DNA of 64,000 bases from positions 29,445,246 to 29,509,245 of the forward strand of contig NC_077241.1 in the NCBI RefSeq assembly GCF_947179165.1, read 5' to 3'. The notes beneath the pieces were generated by a model, which had not been told where the DNA came from, searched no databases, and worked only from the letters and a program-made list of their open reading frames with translations. Made by a program: the position numbers and the translations under genes. Origin of the DNA: Solanum dulcamara. Lineage: Eukaryota > Streptophyta > Magnoliopsida > Solanales > Solanaceae. How positions within the stretch are numbered: position 1 is the stretch's first letter; every line of letters starts with the position of its first letter. Shown piece by piece: positions 10,405 through 21,986 of this stretch.

Positions 10405-13400
10405 AGTTCGTCCTTGGATTTTTTGTAGACCGTGTCTAGTGGAGTCTTGGTTATCAATGTGTTACGCACCACATCTATAAACAAAAGGCTACAGGACATT
10501 TAGGATGTTACCTTTCTTCTACATCTGAGATCATGCTTTAGATCCGAGTCATAGGAAAATTCCTTCTACTATCCTTGGATCTTAACAGAAGGACGACACC
10601 AACAGAATGAAGTAATTAATGACATGGAAAGTTATGAAGCATGCAGGTAAGTAAAGTAAAGCCACGGAAGATATTCGTCGGGTAAGGTATTGAAATATAA
10701 AGTTGAAACCTGAAAGGAAAGCAGACAGGAAGTGCAACAGATGCAGTTTGAAGTTGGACATATGAGGTAAGTCCAGTATTTTTATATTAGTATTGACATT
10801 GAAAGCCCTATGTGGCTGCGATATGAGATGATATTGAAAGCCCTGTGTGGCTGTGATTTGACATGAATATATATATATATATATGTGTTGGCCCTGTAAG
10901 GCATTGTTGGCATTTTCTGTGTGCATGTTACGGGATAGTAAGAAGTGTAGAGGAAACTCTGCCAAATTTTACCCAGAATGGGAAAAAGGAAATGAAGCAT
11001 AGAATTTTGAGATGTTTGAGAAATTAATACCAAGTACCCCTACTGTGTTTAACCAAAGTTGTAGGAGGTATCCTTCAGGTCGTCGATAAGGGGCACCCTT
11101 TTCACTTTAAGAAATTTATTTCGGAGGAACAAAAGCTTATTTAAGTAGTAAATTTCAGACCACAGTATCTCCAACTGTAACTATGTTGTAGAAAAAAAAA
11201 GAGAAGCTCAGATTGAAAGGTAAGATGTTCAATAATTGAGCTTCACTCATCTTTGAAAATACCAAACCCCCTACTCCTATTGTAAATTAGATGAGTTGTT
11301 CATAAATCAAGGATAAACTCGGAAGGATACCAGGTAGATCAAGTATCAACTGAAGTACTGTGATGTTTAAGACGTTTTGGTTTCTTCCAACAATGGTTGG
11401 AAAATGGTTTACGATAACAGTTTATAGTTCTCCACCGACTAATTAGGGAAAGAGCTTCGAACAAAAGCACCTTAAAGAGATGTCAGGAACTGAATATGAG
11501 TATGAACTACAAGGGGGGTATGTAAGTATGAATTGAACAGTGTGATACAATTATATAGGGATAAAGTAGGACCACTAGTAAGGCGCACCTGGTTAAATTG
11601 ATTAAGTTAAAAGCCTGTGTTGAGTACACAGTAAGGGCATGGGGCTTAAGATACAAAAGAATGACGTGTATACACAACGTCGCCCTAGAAATAGTGGAAC
11701 TCTTAAGGGACGAGGATGGAAAACTTAAAGAACAAATGGCGCAACTTCTATTCGTCCCAAGAAGCAAAGGATATAGGTTGGGATAAAGCTACTACTTCAA
11801 GAAAACCTTAAATAGTTATCGTTGGAATACTAGTACTGCCTAGTGGAAATGGGAATGACTACAAGTAGTGATTAATTTTTGATGAAGATAAGTAGAATAT
11901 GACCTCAGATGAGCAGTCCCATGGGTCCTATTACTCAAGTACAGAGTAACAGACGAGGTGTCGCACTATATATGGAAAGGTTCTCGTCGCTTCGTAATTT
12001 AGCCAAGGCTCCATTCGCGGATAGTCCGATTATAAAATATGAAGATTGACGGAGACATGATGCAGTACCAAGTAGATTGGAGGAAGAGATTGGGCGAAAT
12101 TGAGTCTGGACAAAGAAACATAGAGCAAGGTACAAGAATATGAAAGTACGAGTACCCTCTAAAGGAGGAAAGTTAATGAGAAAATAGCAAAAGTAGGAGG
12201 AGGCAACTGATATGGCAATATATTTGAGATGGACGTCTAAACATCAACAAGATATCTTACTAAACCAAGTTGGAAAGGTCCGGAAGCTACCAATAATTAG
12301 ATAGAAGCCAAAATGCTACATAAGGCGGCGTTAAGAAGTTTGTGATAAGACCCTGAACAACATAACACTAGAAGGCGGCTGCATATAAAAACAGAAAGGT
12401 GTAACCATGAAAGGATATCAACCAACTTAAGAGACATTACGAAGGGTAATGACAGCATGCTAGACCAAAAGCCAAAACGTTGGTTATAGTGGAGCTAAAG
12501 GTCTCCGTCGATACTAGATGTAAGATAACAGATGAAAGGATAGGGCAAAACATAAAGACTCGCGAGACAACGCTGAGGTAAATCTGAAGCTAAGTTTAGT
12601 GCCCCATATATTATGGCAAGGATTATAATGAAACGCAACACGAAGACTTCCCAGGAAGGTCACCCATTCCAGTATTACTCTCGCCCCAGCACACTTAACT
12701 TCGAAATTCTGATGGAACTTAATGCATTAGTGTTGGTGTGATCGTGCGAAATGGAAGAATCTAAACTAGCGACAGAGAAATGATATGAGATTATGTACCT
12801 AGAGTATTATAAAATACGTTAAGGCAATTGTAACAAGGGCTTAAGCAAACTAAGAAAGATTAGCTAATTGCTAACTGAAGACACACTCAAATGCCACAGC
12901 TCTTCAACATAGAACTAGTTAATGAAAGAAAAACCGCAGAATGACTATATGGGCTAGTGGGCGATGGAAATTTCGACACCACGTGGTAGCCAACTCTGAA
13001 GGCAAAAAAGCAAAACCCAAAAGGTAAGGGTACCAGCTGATGTAATTTACGGAAGACAGGAAGCAATGCCCAAGGTCGAAAAATTCACAATATGACAAAG
13101 ACTACAAGACTCACTTCGCACTCCAGCACGAGATGAATCTGGAGGGAATGTTACTTGTGGATTAACAATATTAGTCCCTACTCTTTTGATTAAAGGTTAC
13201 CTGCTCCACCAAGAGGGTGTAAAATTGTAGAGTAAAAGAGTGGTAGGACCTTACGGAGACCCCACAACTATTATCCTAGGCAAGGGAGCCCAAGTTGCAA
13301 TTAATTATCGAGAGATACAAAGATAGGCTAAGCCAAATTACCGATATGGAATTAGTTCAACGGGTGGAGTAAGACATGGCCACGAGTGGACCAAAGATCT

Positions 13401-13600
13401 ACCCCGACATCGGGTGTAGGATAAGGGGAAAAAAAGGCAGGGTAAAACATGAGGACTAGCGAGATAATACTAGGATACTTTTTGTACCCTCTCTTCATTT
13501 TGTAAGGAAGAAAATGACATAGGATAATGTGTCTAGAGGATTACAAGTGGGGGTAAGAAAAGTGGTGAAAGAGCTTAAACAAAACTGACAGAACTAGCCG
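10405..13600 (+). mobile_element. Non-coding 5' two-thirds of the internal region
   Basis: I find no gag or reverse transcriptase similarity and no long frame here. The first ~230 bp align with the leader of the coding element, but the gag start is lost. Two copies of GAAAGCCCTRTGTGGCTGYG lie at 10801-10855, followed by an AT microsatellite at 10868-10883. Much of this sequence recurs: 63160-64000 matches its start, and the minus strand of 39663-40550 matches parts between ~12080 and 13320. A fixed non-coding internal sequence in several copies is typical of a non-autonomous element. Confidence 0.7.
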
Positions 13601-13611
13601 GTTACTATAGG

Positions 13612-14810
13612 ATGACAAGTATATACGCCAAAATTCTGTCGAAATTATACCATATCATGTTAGACAAAGCACAGAACGACTATGAGATCTATTATATGAG
13701 GGGACTGCAACATTATTCGGTAGCCAACCCTAAGGATTGGAAAAAAAATAGGAAGAAGGACCCAAAAGATCGAATGCCAGTCAAAGTTCTAAAAAGAGTT
13801 GACAAAGGCTATACGAGGCTAGTAGTTCCCAAATTATCAATATCGTTATGAACCTAGTTTGTACTCTGTAAGAGTAGGGTGCTATATGGGTTATTATGAG
13901 TAGGCTAATAAATTAGCCCATTTGCTTCCAATCAAGAGAACCTATGCAACTAATATTAGGTAGAGCTATACAACATGGGGGTAGTAAGGTTCTGTGAGGT
14001 TTCCCCAGCTAATATCTTAGATGGAAGAACTTCAATTAAGATTAACATTGGGACATCAGTCGAAGAAAAGCTCGAGAGCACAGATAGTTCTTTGTACCGC
14101 ATTTTTCCTTGAGCTGCTGAATCGACTAAGCATACTATTATATAGTTGGCTTTAAGAGTAACTGAGATGATCATCCACCACTTATTAAGGTTGCCTACCA
14201 TAAGGGCTACCACTCTGGTATCCCAATGACTCCGTAAAAGACTGGTAGAGTAAGACGTGTAATTCCCCTATTATATGGGTAGATGTTAGAACGACCAAGC
14301 TAAAAAGTCCTCGACATGATTAAGCAAGCTATTAACTAAAAGCCCAAAGTCAGCAGGAATGATATACAGATAATCGACATCGACATACAGAGTTCAAGTT
14401 GATGAATGGATGGTCATAATAGGGTCACCTAGAAAAGGAACTTGACCCAGAATATGTTAGACTGTATCAAGTTACTCGTAAGGTGGGCAACGTGGCTAGT
14501 AAGTTGAGCTTACCACCTCATTTGGAAACTATACGCCTAGCCCATCAGATAAGAATGGTTCACAAGGGTACTGACAATTCACCCAGGGTATATTCCATAG
14601 ATGAGGTCTAGGAGATGGAACCCTGCAAGGAAAAAAAACCTATTGCCATACTAGATCGGCAAACTAGAAGATTGTAGACTAAAGATGTGCCTTCTGTCAA
14701 GATATTGTTGCAAAATCAAAACCAGAAAAGGGGATGACCTGAGAAATTGAAGAGGACACGAAACATAAGTATTCGTACCTATTTACCAATGTCTACAAGT
14801 AACCCCAACT
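13612..14810 (+). pseudogene. Heavily decayed integrase and pol C-terminus
   Basis: The 79-aa frame at 13612-13851 keeps a YYMRGLQHY segment like the zinc-binding part of gypsy integrase (M-x-x-DL-x-x-HYWW in relatives). From 13880 fragments resemble the integrase core: an SRLIN-x-LAHLLP stretch, then a LYNMG-like segment, and a WDDH-like remnant near 14165. Near 14460-14700 the pol C-terminal region reads in pieces up to a Q-like ILD-x-QTRRL segment. There are stops and small deletions throughout, and it is far more decayed than the LTRs that flank it. Alignment by eye, so residue matches are approximate. Confidence 0.6.
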
Positions 14811-14933
14811 CCTGAAACATGTATATTAATCACTCATGTGGGAGTATGTATTATAACAACAGCAAAGAACCTCCCAATACTCTATATAAAGTTCTAAGGG
14901 AGATTTTGTTTAACATTTGGGGACAAATATTCT

Positions 14934-14947
14934 AAAGGGGGAAAGGA
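14934..14947 (+). other. Polypurine tract
   Basis: AAAGGGGGAAAGGA directly precedes TGTTACACCCC at 14948. This marks the start of the 3' LTR and the plus-strand primer. Confidence 0.9.
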
Positions 14948-17900
14948 TGTTACACCCCACACTTTTGAACCTTGAAATATGTCCCTAATATTCTTAGATG
15001 TAGCCACGAGACCCCTACTATCCACACACATTAAACAACTCGAAGGAAAGAAGAATGTGATACCTCGTGAGAGGGAAGGTTGGAAATAAAGTTATAAGAA
15101 TCTGGAAGGAATTGGAGGCCAAGTAATGAGTCGTAGGACTCGATTTACCTACGTAAGCTACTAACTTGGAAGTCTTACATACTTAAGCTATTGGAGTATG
15201 TACCAATCTTGCGTAGCATGGATTACATAGGCTCTTAAAATAAGACGAGATTACGAACCCACGAGGGAAAAAAAAGTGACATGTGGCAGCTAATAGAGGA
15301 GTGCCACGTGGTAGCACCTCAAGTAAGCAGGTGACCCACCTGCTTGGGGTCAAGTAGGTGACCCACCTGCTTGGGGGAGGTGGACCCCACTGCCATGTGG
15401 CAGCCCCTAATTGGGTGCATAGATATGGTGGCCCAATCACGACTGGACACGTGTCACCCTAGGGGGATGACACATGTCACCCCCATAACCAGCCTATATA
15501 TATGTGTATTATGACTAAGTATCTCATTCTTAGCCAAAATTTCAGCCAAGAACAAGAAAAGAAAAACATAGAGAGGAAGAGAAAAAGGCAGCCATGGTTT
15601 CTAAGAATTTAAGGTGAGTTCTTCATTTTTTCTCTGCGAATTAATTATCTAAGGTGTTCCTTAAACACGTGGGGGTATATATATTTAAATTTGGATGCTT
15701 ATGGAATCATTTATTCATCTTAGAACTTGGAAGAGATAAGGAGAAGTTGAAGGAAAACCTTAGGAGCAACAAAGAGGGAGCTACGGGTTTGGGAAAAAAA
15801 GGGGTAAGTCCTTTTTTCGTTCCGTAAATTAATTAATTAGAGTATAATAATATGATATGGAGGTATTAGTAGTGTAAAATTAGGTTTGTTGCAGCAAAAA
15901 TCGGACAGCAAGCTGCCACGACGTTACAACGCGCTAAAGAAAGTTCAAAGGCACAATTTCGGTAAGTTCTAGCCAATTTCGGGAAAGGTAATTTATTCCC
16001 CTCTAATTTGAAGTTTATGATGCTAAATTAGGGTGTATTACACGCCTTAGGGGCTTCTGTAAGTTAGGTAAAAGGTTTGAAAAGTTCGGCGTTCGGAATA
16101 AGCGAAATTGGAGTCTCTATAGTTGAATTGTCCTCAAAATAAAGTATTGCTCTTGTGAGGTGCTGCTGCAGGGGTGTGGATTATTGTTTCAGGGCCTAAA
16201 TATGTTCTAATGTGGGTTAGGGTGCTGATGGTCAAAGCCACATGACCCCCCGTTACGTATAAAATAAAGGCTAGACACCCTATTGTGATATCGTATTTTG
16301 GAATAAGTCGTTTGGAATTTATATTGTATATTATTGGTGTGAATTGCTGCAGGTTGTTGTTGTTGGTTGGATATAGGTCTTAGGGACCTAATTTTAAATT
16401 TATATAGGGCACATTATAGCGAAGGTGCTTCCCAATTTTCGTCGATGCCTTAGCGAATAACAGAACTAGTCGGGGAAACGACTAAGGAAATAGATTCCAT
16501 TAATACTAAGGTGTAACCTAGGGTGATGGAAAGTTAAGAGGGGTTGATATTCATATTACTTTCATGTTGCATAGGTTCAAAGGATGGCGAGGCAAACAGG
16601 ATAAGGAATAATTCAGACAAGGTATGTGAAGCTCTCCTTTGGCATATTTTTGGCTTAAGTATGTAAAGCTTTGTCTTGACATGTTTTGGCATAGGTAAGT
16701 AAAGCTTATTCTCTTTTCTCTTTTGGCATGTCCTAGTTGTAACCTGAATGTGATACGAGCTCCGGGGTAATTCCATTCATAAGTATCTCTTATTTACTAC
16801 TGGATGTTGAACTCTATGGTAGTTAAACTACTTCCCTGGAAACTCTTATATGTTAAAGAGGTATGAATGTACAAACTCCTAGTCATAAAACTATTCGAGG
16901 ACAAATACTCTGGAATTCTTAAGTGAATAGTCTTACTTTAGTATATGTCTCGGAGCCTCGAGATGTAATTAATATAGCCCCTAACGGTGTTTAGAGGGTA
17001 GCTAGAATGACTATACTATTACTCGAATTCTTAGACAATAACTTAGTCCTCTTATATAGTTGAGTCTCGGATAATGATTTAAACTGTTTTGGTTTCTCAA
17101 TACTCCACTCATGTATACTGTAACACTTCTTCTCTAAGTCCTGGGCCGGTTGTCAGATTCGTGCAATTCACTGCATTGTTCACCGAGTCCCTCGCTAGGG
17201 GGCCGTCATCCGTATGTATATATATGATGGCCTAAGGCCTGATACTAATACTATGATGGTGTGTTGTTATAAGGTGACGATGGCCTTGGGTCTGATACGG
17301 ATACTATGATGATGTGTTGTAATAAGGTGACGATGGCACGGGGCCTGATATTGATACTACATATATGATTCACCAGACCCGTGACTGGGCCGGCGATACT
17401 AAAACTTTGAGCATGCATGTTTTTGTGATTCACAGAGTACTAGTACATGTTTCTGATTTGATAATTGTTTCCCCTACTTCTCTATTTTGGATATACCTCG
17501 AGTTGTACTATGTTTCGTTTTACATACTCAAACATATGTCGTACTGACCCCCTTTTCGGGGGGATGCATTCATGCCCGCAGGTACAGATACAGGTTTTGG
17601 GACTCTGTTAGCTTAGGATTCCATGCAGCTTAGCTAGAAGAGGCTCCATTGTATTGAGGCCTAGTTTCTGATATTATCCATTGATGTATAACATTGTTTT
17701 ATCCATTCGGGGGTACGGTATAGGCCCTGTCCCGCCATATGTTGTTATTTATACTTTTAGAGGTCTGCAGACATGTATATATGGGTTGTGTATGTCAGTT
17801 TGATTCAGCTGGGTGTACCAGATATATGATATATGTGATTATTTTATGGCATCCTTGTCGGCTTGCGTGCCTTGTCACATTGTGATACAAATGAAAAGGG

Positions 17901-18049
17901 CTACAGGTTTATGAAAATGTTATTGCCCAGTAGGGCTCTGTTACATGATATTGTTTTATTCATTGTTCAATTTGACAACAGTTGATAGCTAGGTACACAG
18001 GGGGTGCAGGTCGGACCCCAGTCACGGCCTACGGGGTTGGGTCGTGACA
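14948..18049 (+). mobile_element. 3' LTR of the non-autonomous element
   Basis: 3102 bp, TGTTACACCCC to GGTCGTGACA. The promoter block is at 15448-15502 (CACGTG at 15448-15453, TATATATA from 15495). The Kozak-like ATG is at 15594 and the splice-donor-like AAGGTGAGT at 15612-15620. The 53-bp array is at 17226-17384. Its 3' end is the donor of the chimeric LTR junction at about 29959. Confidence 0.9.
15448..15502 (+). promoter_or_regulatory. Putative LTR promoter
   Basis: CACGTG at 15448-15453, a second imperfect copy (GACACATGTC) about 17 bp downstream, then TATATATA from 15495. Same order and spacing as at 7864-7925. Confidence 0.6.
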
Positions 18050-18201
18050 ATAGGCTCCTAAAATAAGACGAGATTATGAACCCACGAGTAAGGGAAAAAA
18101 GACGACACGCGACAGCCAATGGAGGAGAGACACGTGGCAGCACCTCAAGCAAGAAGGTGATGCACCTACTTAAAGTCAAGTAGGTGATGCATCTGCTTGG
18201 G

Positions 18202-20055
18202 CGGTGTGTTACACCCTGCACTCTTGAACTCAGAACGTCTTCTTAAGTTCCTTAGACACTATCATGTGAGCCGGATAAGCTACGACACTATCAAACAACT
18301 CTAAGGAAAGAAGATTGTGATACCTCGCGAGAAGGGAGGTTGGAGATAGAGTCATAAGAATCCGGAAAGAGTTGGAGGCTAAGAAATGAGTCGTAGGACT
18401 CGATTTACCTACGTAAGACACTAAGTTAAGAGTCTTATACACTTAAGTTGCTTAAGGATATACCAAGCTTACGTAGTGCGGATCACATGAGCTCTTAAAG
18501 TAAGACGAGATTACGAACCCGCGAGGAAGGGAAAAAGACGACGCGTGGCAGCCAATGGAGGAGCGACACGTGGCAGAACCTCAAGCAAGCAGGTGATGCA
18601 CCTACTTAGGGTCAAGTAGGTGATGCAGCTGCTTGGGGGAGGTGGACCCCGCTGCCATGTGGCAGCCCCTAATTGGCAGCATGACACGGTGGCCAATCAT
18701 GGCTTGACACGTGTAAGCCCTAATGACATCTAAAGGGATACTTCGGATAATTACTCCCCAGTCTTCAGGTGACGGTTCACTTGACTGTTTCATCGAGTCT
18801 TAGATAATGACTTAGTTGCATATGGTTTCTCACTACTCTACTCGTACATACTGTAACCCATCCTTCCTCAAGTCCCACAATGGGCCGGGATATGTTATCG
18901 TGCACAGTGTTACTACTTCTTTCACCGCGTCCCGGGCCGGATGTGTATAGTTCCACGCACGAGGAGACGATGCCGTACGTGAGGTGTGATATATGTTATA
19001 TGTTATAACGATACGATTATTCACCGAGTCCCGGACCGGCTGTAATATGATTGTATGTGTGGTTAAATAAGGAAGGAACACCAAGTCCCTCCTTAGAGGG
19101 CCGGGTACATATGTATATTATGATGGTACGCTATAGACGTACACCACTCCATTCACCGAGTCCCTCACTAAAGGGCCGGATACTTTATGTAGGCATGTAT
19201 ATGAGATTAAAGCAATACATTGTGACCCTGAGCCCCGTAGTGAACCGGGTATAATACGATGATATACATGATAAGATGATACCGTATACGATGGTATGAT
19301 ACCGTATACGATGATATGATTAAATGAAATGCATTATGATACGATGATATGTGATTATGAAGTAATGATGATGACACCGAGTTCACTAGAGGGCCGGGCA
19401 CAGTATATGATGATGTATAGGATTACGTGTCCTAAGGTGCAGGTACAGTAATTTGTTAATTGCTATACTTATCCCCTGCATCCCTATTTCAGTTATGATC
19501 TCAGTTACGATGTGTTATGCTTTACATACTCAGTACATATATCGTACTGACCCCCCTTTTCTCGGGGGGGCTGCGTTTCATGCCCGCAGGTACAGATGTT
19601 TATTCTGGAGATCCATCAGCATAGGAGTTCCTCTCAGCTGTGTCGGAAGTGCTTCACTGTTCTGGAGCCTAAATTTTGATGCTGGTCACTTAATGTATAT
19701 ATTTGTACATTCAAGGGTACGGCGGGGGCCTTGTTCCGCCATATGTTGTTGTTACTATTCTTAGAGGTCTATAGGCATGTGTATATGTGGGTTGTTTGTG
19801 AGTTAGTTTCGATGTTGCCTATTCGATATGTTGTGAATGTTTTTGTTATAGCAGCCTTGTCGGCTCGCGTGCCCTTTTATGATATGATACAAATGAAAGA
19901 GGCTACATGTACATGAAAAAGTTTTAAACTATTAGGGTGTTTGTATATAGTATCACATCACACACGGTTCAACTTAAGTGTAGTTGATAAATACGCATAA
20001 GAGGGTCCAGGTCGGACCCCAGTTGCGGCCTACAGGGTTGGGTCGTGACACGGTG
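18202..20055 (+). mobile_element. Solo LTR (18207-20050) with perfect CGGTG target duplication
   Basis: TGTTACACCC at 18207 to GGTCGTGACA at 20050, flanked by CGGTG at 18202-18206 and 20051-20055. The right duplication unit has the uninterrupted site at 30156-30160, with a single CGGTG. At 1844 bp it is much shorter than its relatives: the sequence jumps near 18720 from the G-box area to mid-LTR, losing the TATA region and leader, with CCCTAA at the join. Confidence 0.97.
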
Positions 20056-21986
20056 GACCCTACTTCCACGTGGCAGCCCCTAGTTGGCAGCATGATACGG
20101 TGGCCAATCATGGCTTGACACGTGTCACCCTAAGGGGTTGACACATGTCACTTCCAAGGCAGCCTATGTATTTATGTTTTATGACTCTTAAGGCAAGTCA
20201 TTTATCCAAAATCAGCCAAGAAATTAGAGGAAATAACGTGAAGAAGAAAAAGGAGAAAGGCAGCCACGTTTTAGAGAAATTAAGGTAAGTTTCTAACTTT
20301 TTCTCCGTAAATTAATTATCTACAGTGTTCCTCAACCATGTGGATATGTATATATGTATCTTACGATTCCTATGGAACTATATTTTCAGATTTTCACTTG
20401 GAACAAATAGGAGAAAGTTGAAAGAAAAATCTAGAGAACCTAGGGAGAGAGTTACGGATTTGAGGTGTTACCAAGGTAAGGCCCGATTTTGTTCCGTGAA
20501 TTAAATATTTAAGGTATACCATGGGTATATAATTGTGTTCTATAACATAAAATTCCAATTTGGGACAGAGGAAAAAGGGAAGAAACAGTCCGCCCCAATT
20601 CAGCACATCAAGAAGTTTCCGAGATGCAATTTTGGTGTGTTTTGGCCAATTTCGGTTAAGATAAGGTTTATACTTTAAATTTGGAATTTATGGGGTTTTT
20701 ATGGAGTGTATTATGTACCTTTTATACTGATGGAAGTGTGAAAAAATCGTGGGGATGGTCAGCGAAAGAAACAATCTAAATGGAAGTCATCGTAGTTAAA
20801 TTGTAGTCAAAGTGAGGCGTGGTGTGTTTGGAGGCTAATGCTGGTTGTGTGGTGTGTGTTGCAGGGTCTAAATGTGTTATAAAACAGTTGTGTTATATTC
20901 TTGTTTCATCCACATGATTCCACACTTCGTACAATTAAAGGTTTCGCAAAATTGAAACTAGAAACCCTATTTTGAATATTTAATTTCAAGCGAGTCATTC
21001 GGAGGTTGTAATGTATATTGTTGCAAAGTTTTCTATATATATGAGCTTATGGTTATGTTTTTGGTTGGATGTAGATATTAGGGACGTGATTGGGAATTCG
21101 TATAGGGCATATTATAGGGGAGGTGTTGTCCGATTTTCGTTAACGCCTTAACTAATTAAGGAACTAGTCGAGAAGGCGAGCGAGGGAATGGGGTTTATGA
21201 ATATTCTTAAGTAATGTAAGGCGCAGAAAGGTCTAAAGAATTTGATGTTTGTATTGATTTCAAGTTATCTAGGTTCACGGGACGACAAGGCGACCGGGAC
21301 AAAGACTAACCCATAACAGATATGTGAAGCTTTCTTTTGGCATGTTTTTGGAATAAGTATGTAAAGCTTATTCCTTCTCTTGGCATGTTTTGGCATAAGT
21401 AGGTAAAGCTATTCTTCTTTATTTTGGCATGTATTAGATATAAGTTATGAATGGTTTGTATATGGAACTTGGGGATAGTTCTATTCGTAAAGCTCCGAGT
21501 ACAGTCCATAATTCTTATCCACTTCGTAATGGTAGAACTCCTATAATAGTTGAGCTATTGCCTTTTTAAGGCTTCTATAGGATAAAAGGTAATATATGTA
21601 GAGACTATTGACTCGTGTTCACTTCTAAATGCTAAGGCTCTTAAGGTAGCTGAGCTATCACCCTCAAACCTTCTATACAGGAAATAGTAACCGGATGCAT
21701 AGGAAGCATGAACTATAACTCCTATTCATTTCTTAATATCGAAGTTCTTGAAGTAGTTGAACTGCTACCCTCGAGTCCCTATATGATGAATACTAATTGA
21801 ATGTATAAGCTCCCATGCCTAAGAACTCTATAATGACAAGTGTCTCTGATTTCATAAGCCGTTTGGTATTACCTTAATAAAAGCCTAGTACTCTTGAGAC
21901 TCCGTCGATGTGGCCCCTAATGAAAGTTAGAGGATACGTGAGATGATGATAGTTTTGATCCTCAAATGATAATCCATGACGATTGT

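Larger units (their letters stand above)
7367..18049 (+). mobile_element. Near-complete non-autonomous gypsy element
   Basis: The layout is 5' LTR 7367-10388, primer site 10393-10404, internal region to 14933, polypurine tract 14934-14947, and 3' LTR 14948-18049. The two LTRs share start, tandem array, promoter block and end, so they are a pair. The 5' LTR lacks its first 8 bases (TGTTACAC). The internal region is only ~4.56 kb and has no gag or pol frame of useful length. No target duplication is visible because both sides are other truncated elements. Mobilisation would have needed enzymes in trans. Confidence 0.8.

Noticed and set aside
10582..11033. Minus-strand open frames of 127 and 83 aa
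   Set aside because: They overlap each other in different frames and cross an AT microsatellite; no recognisable domain.
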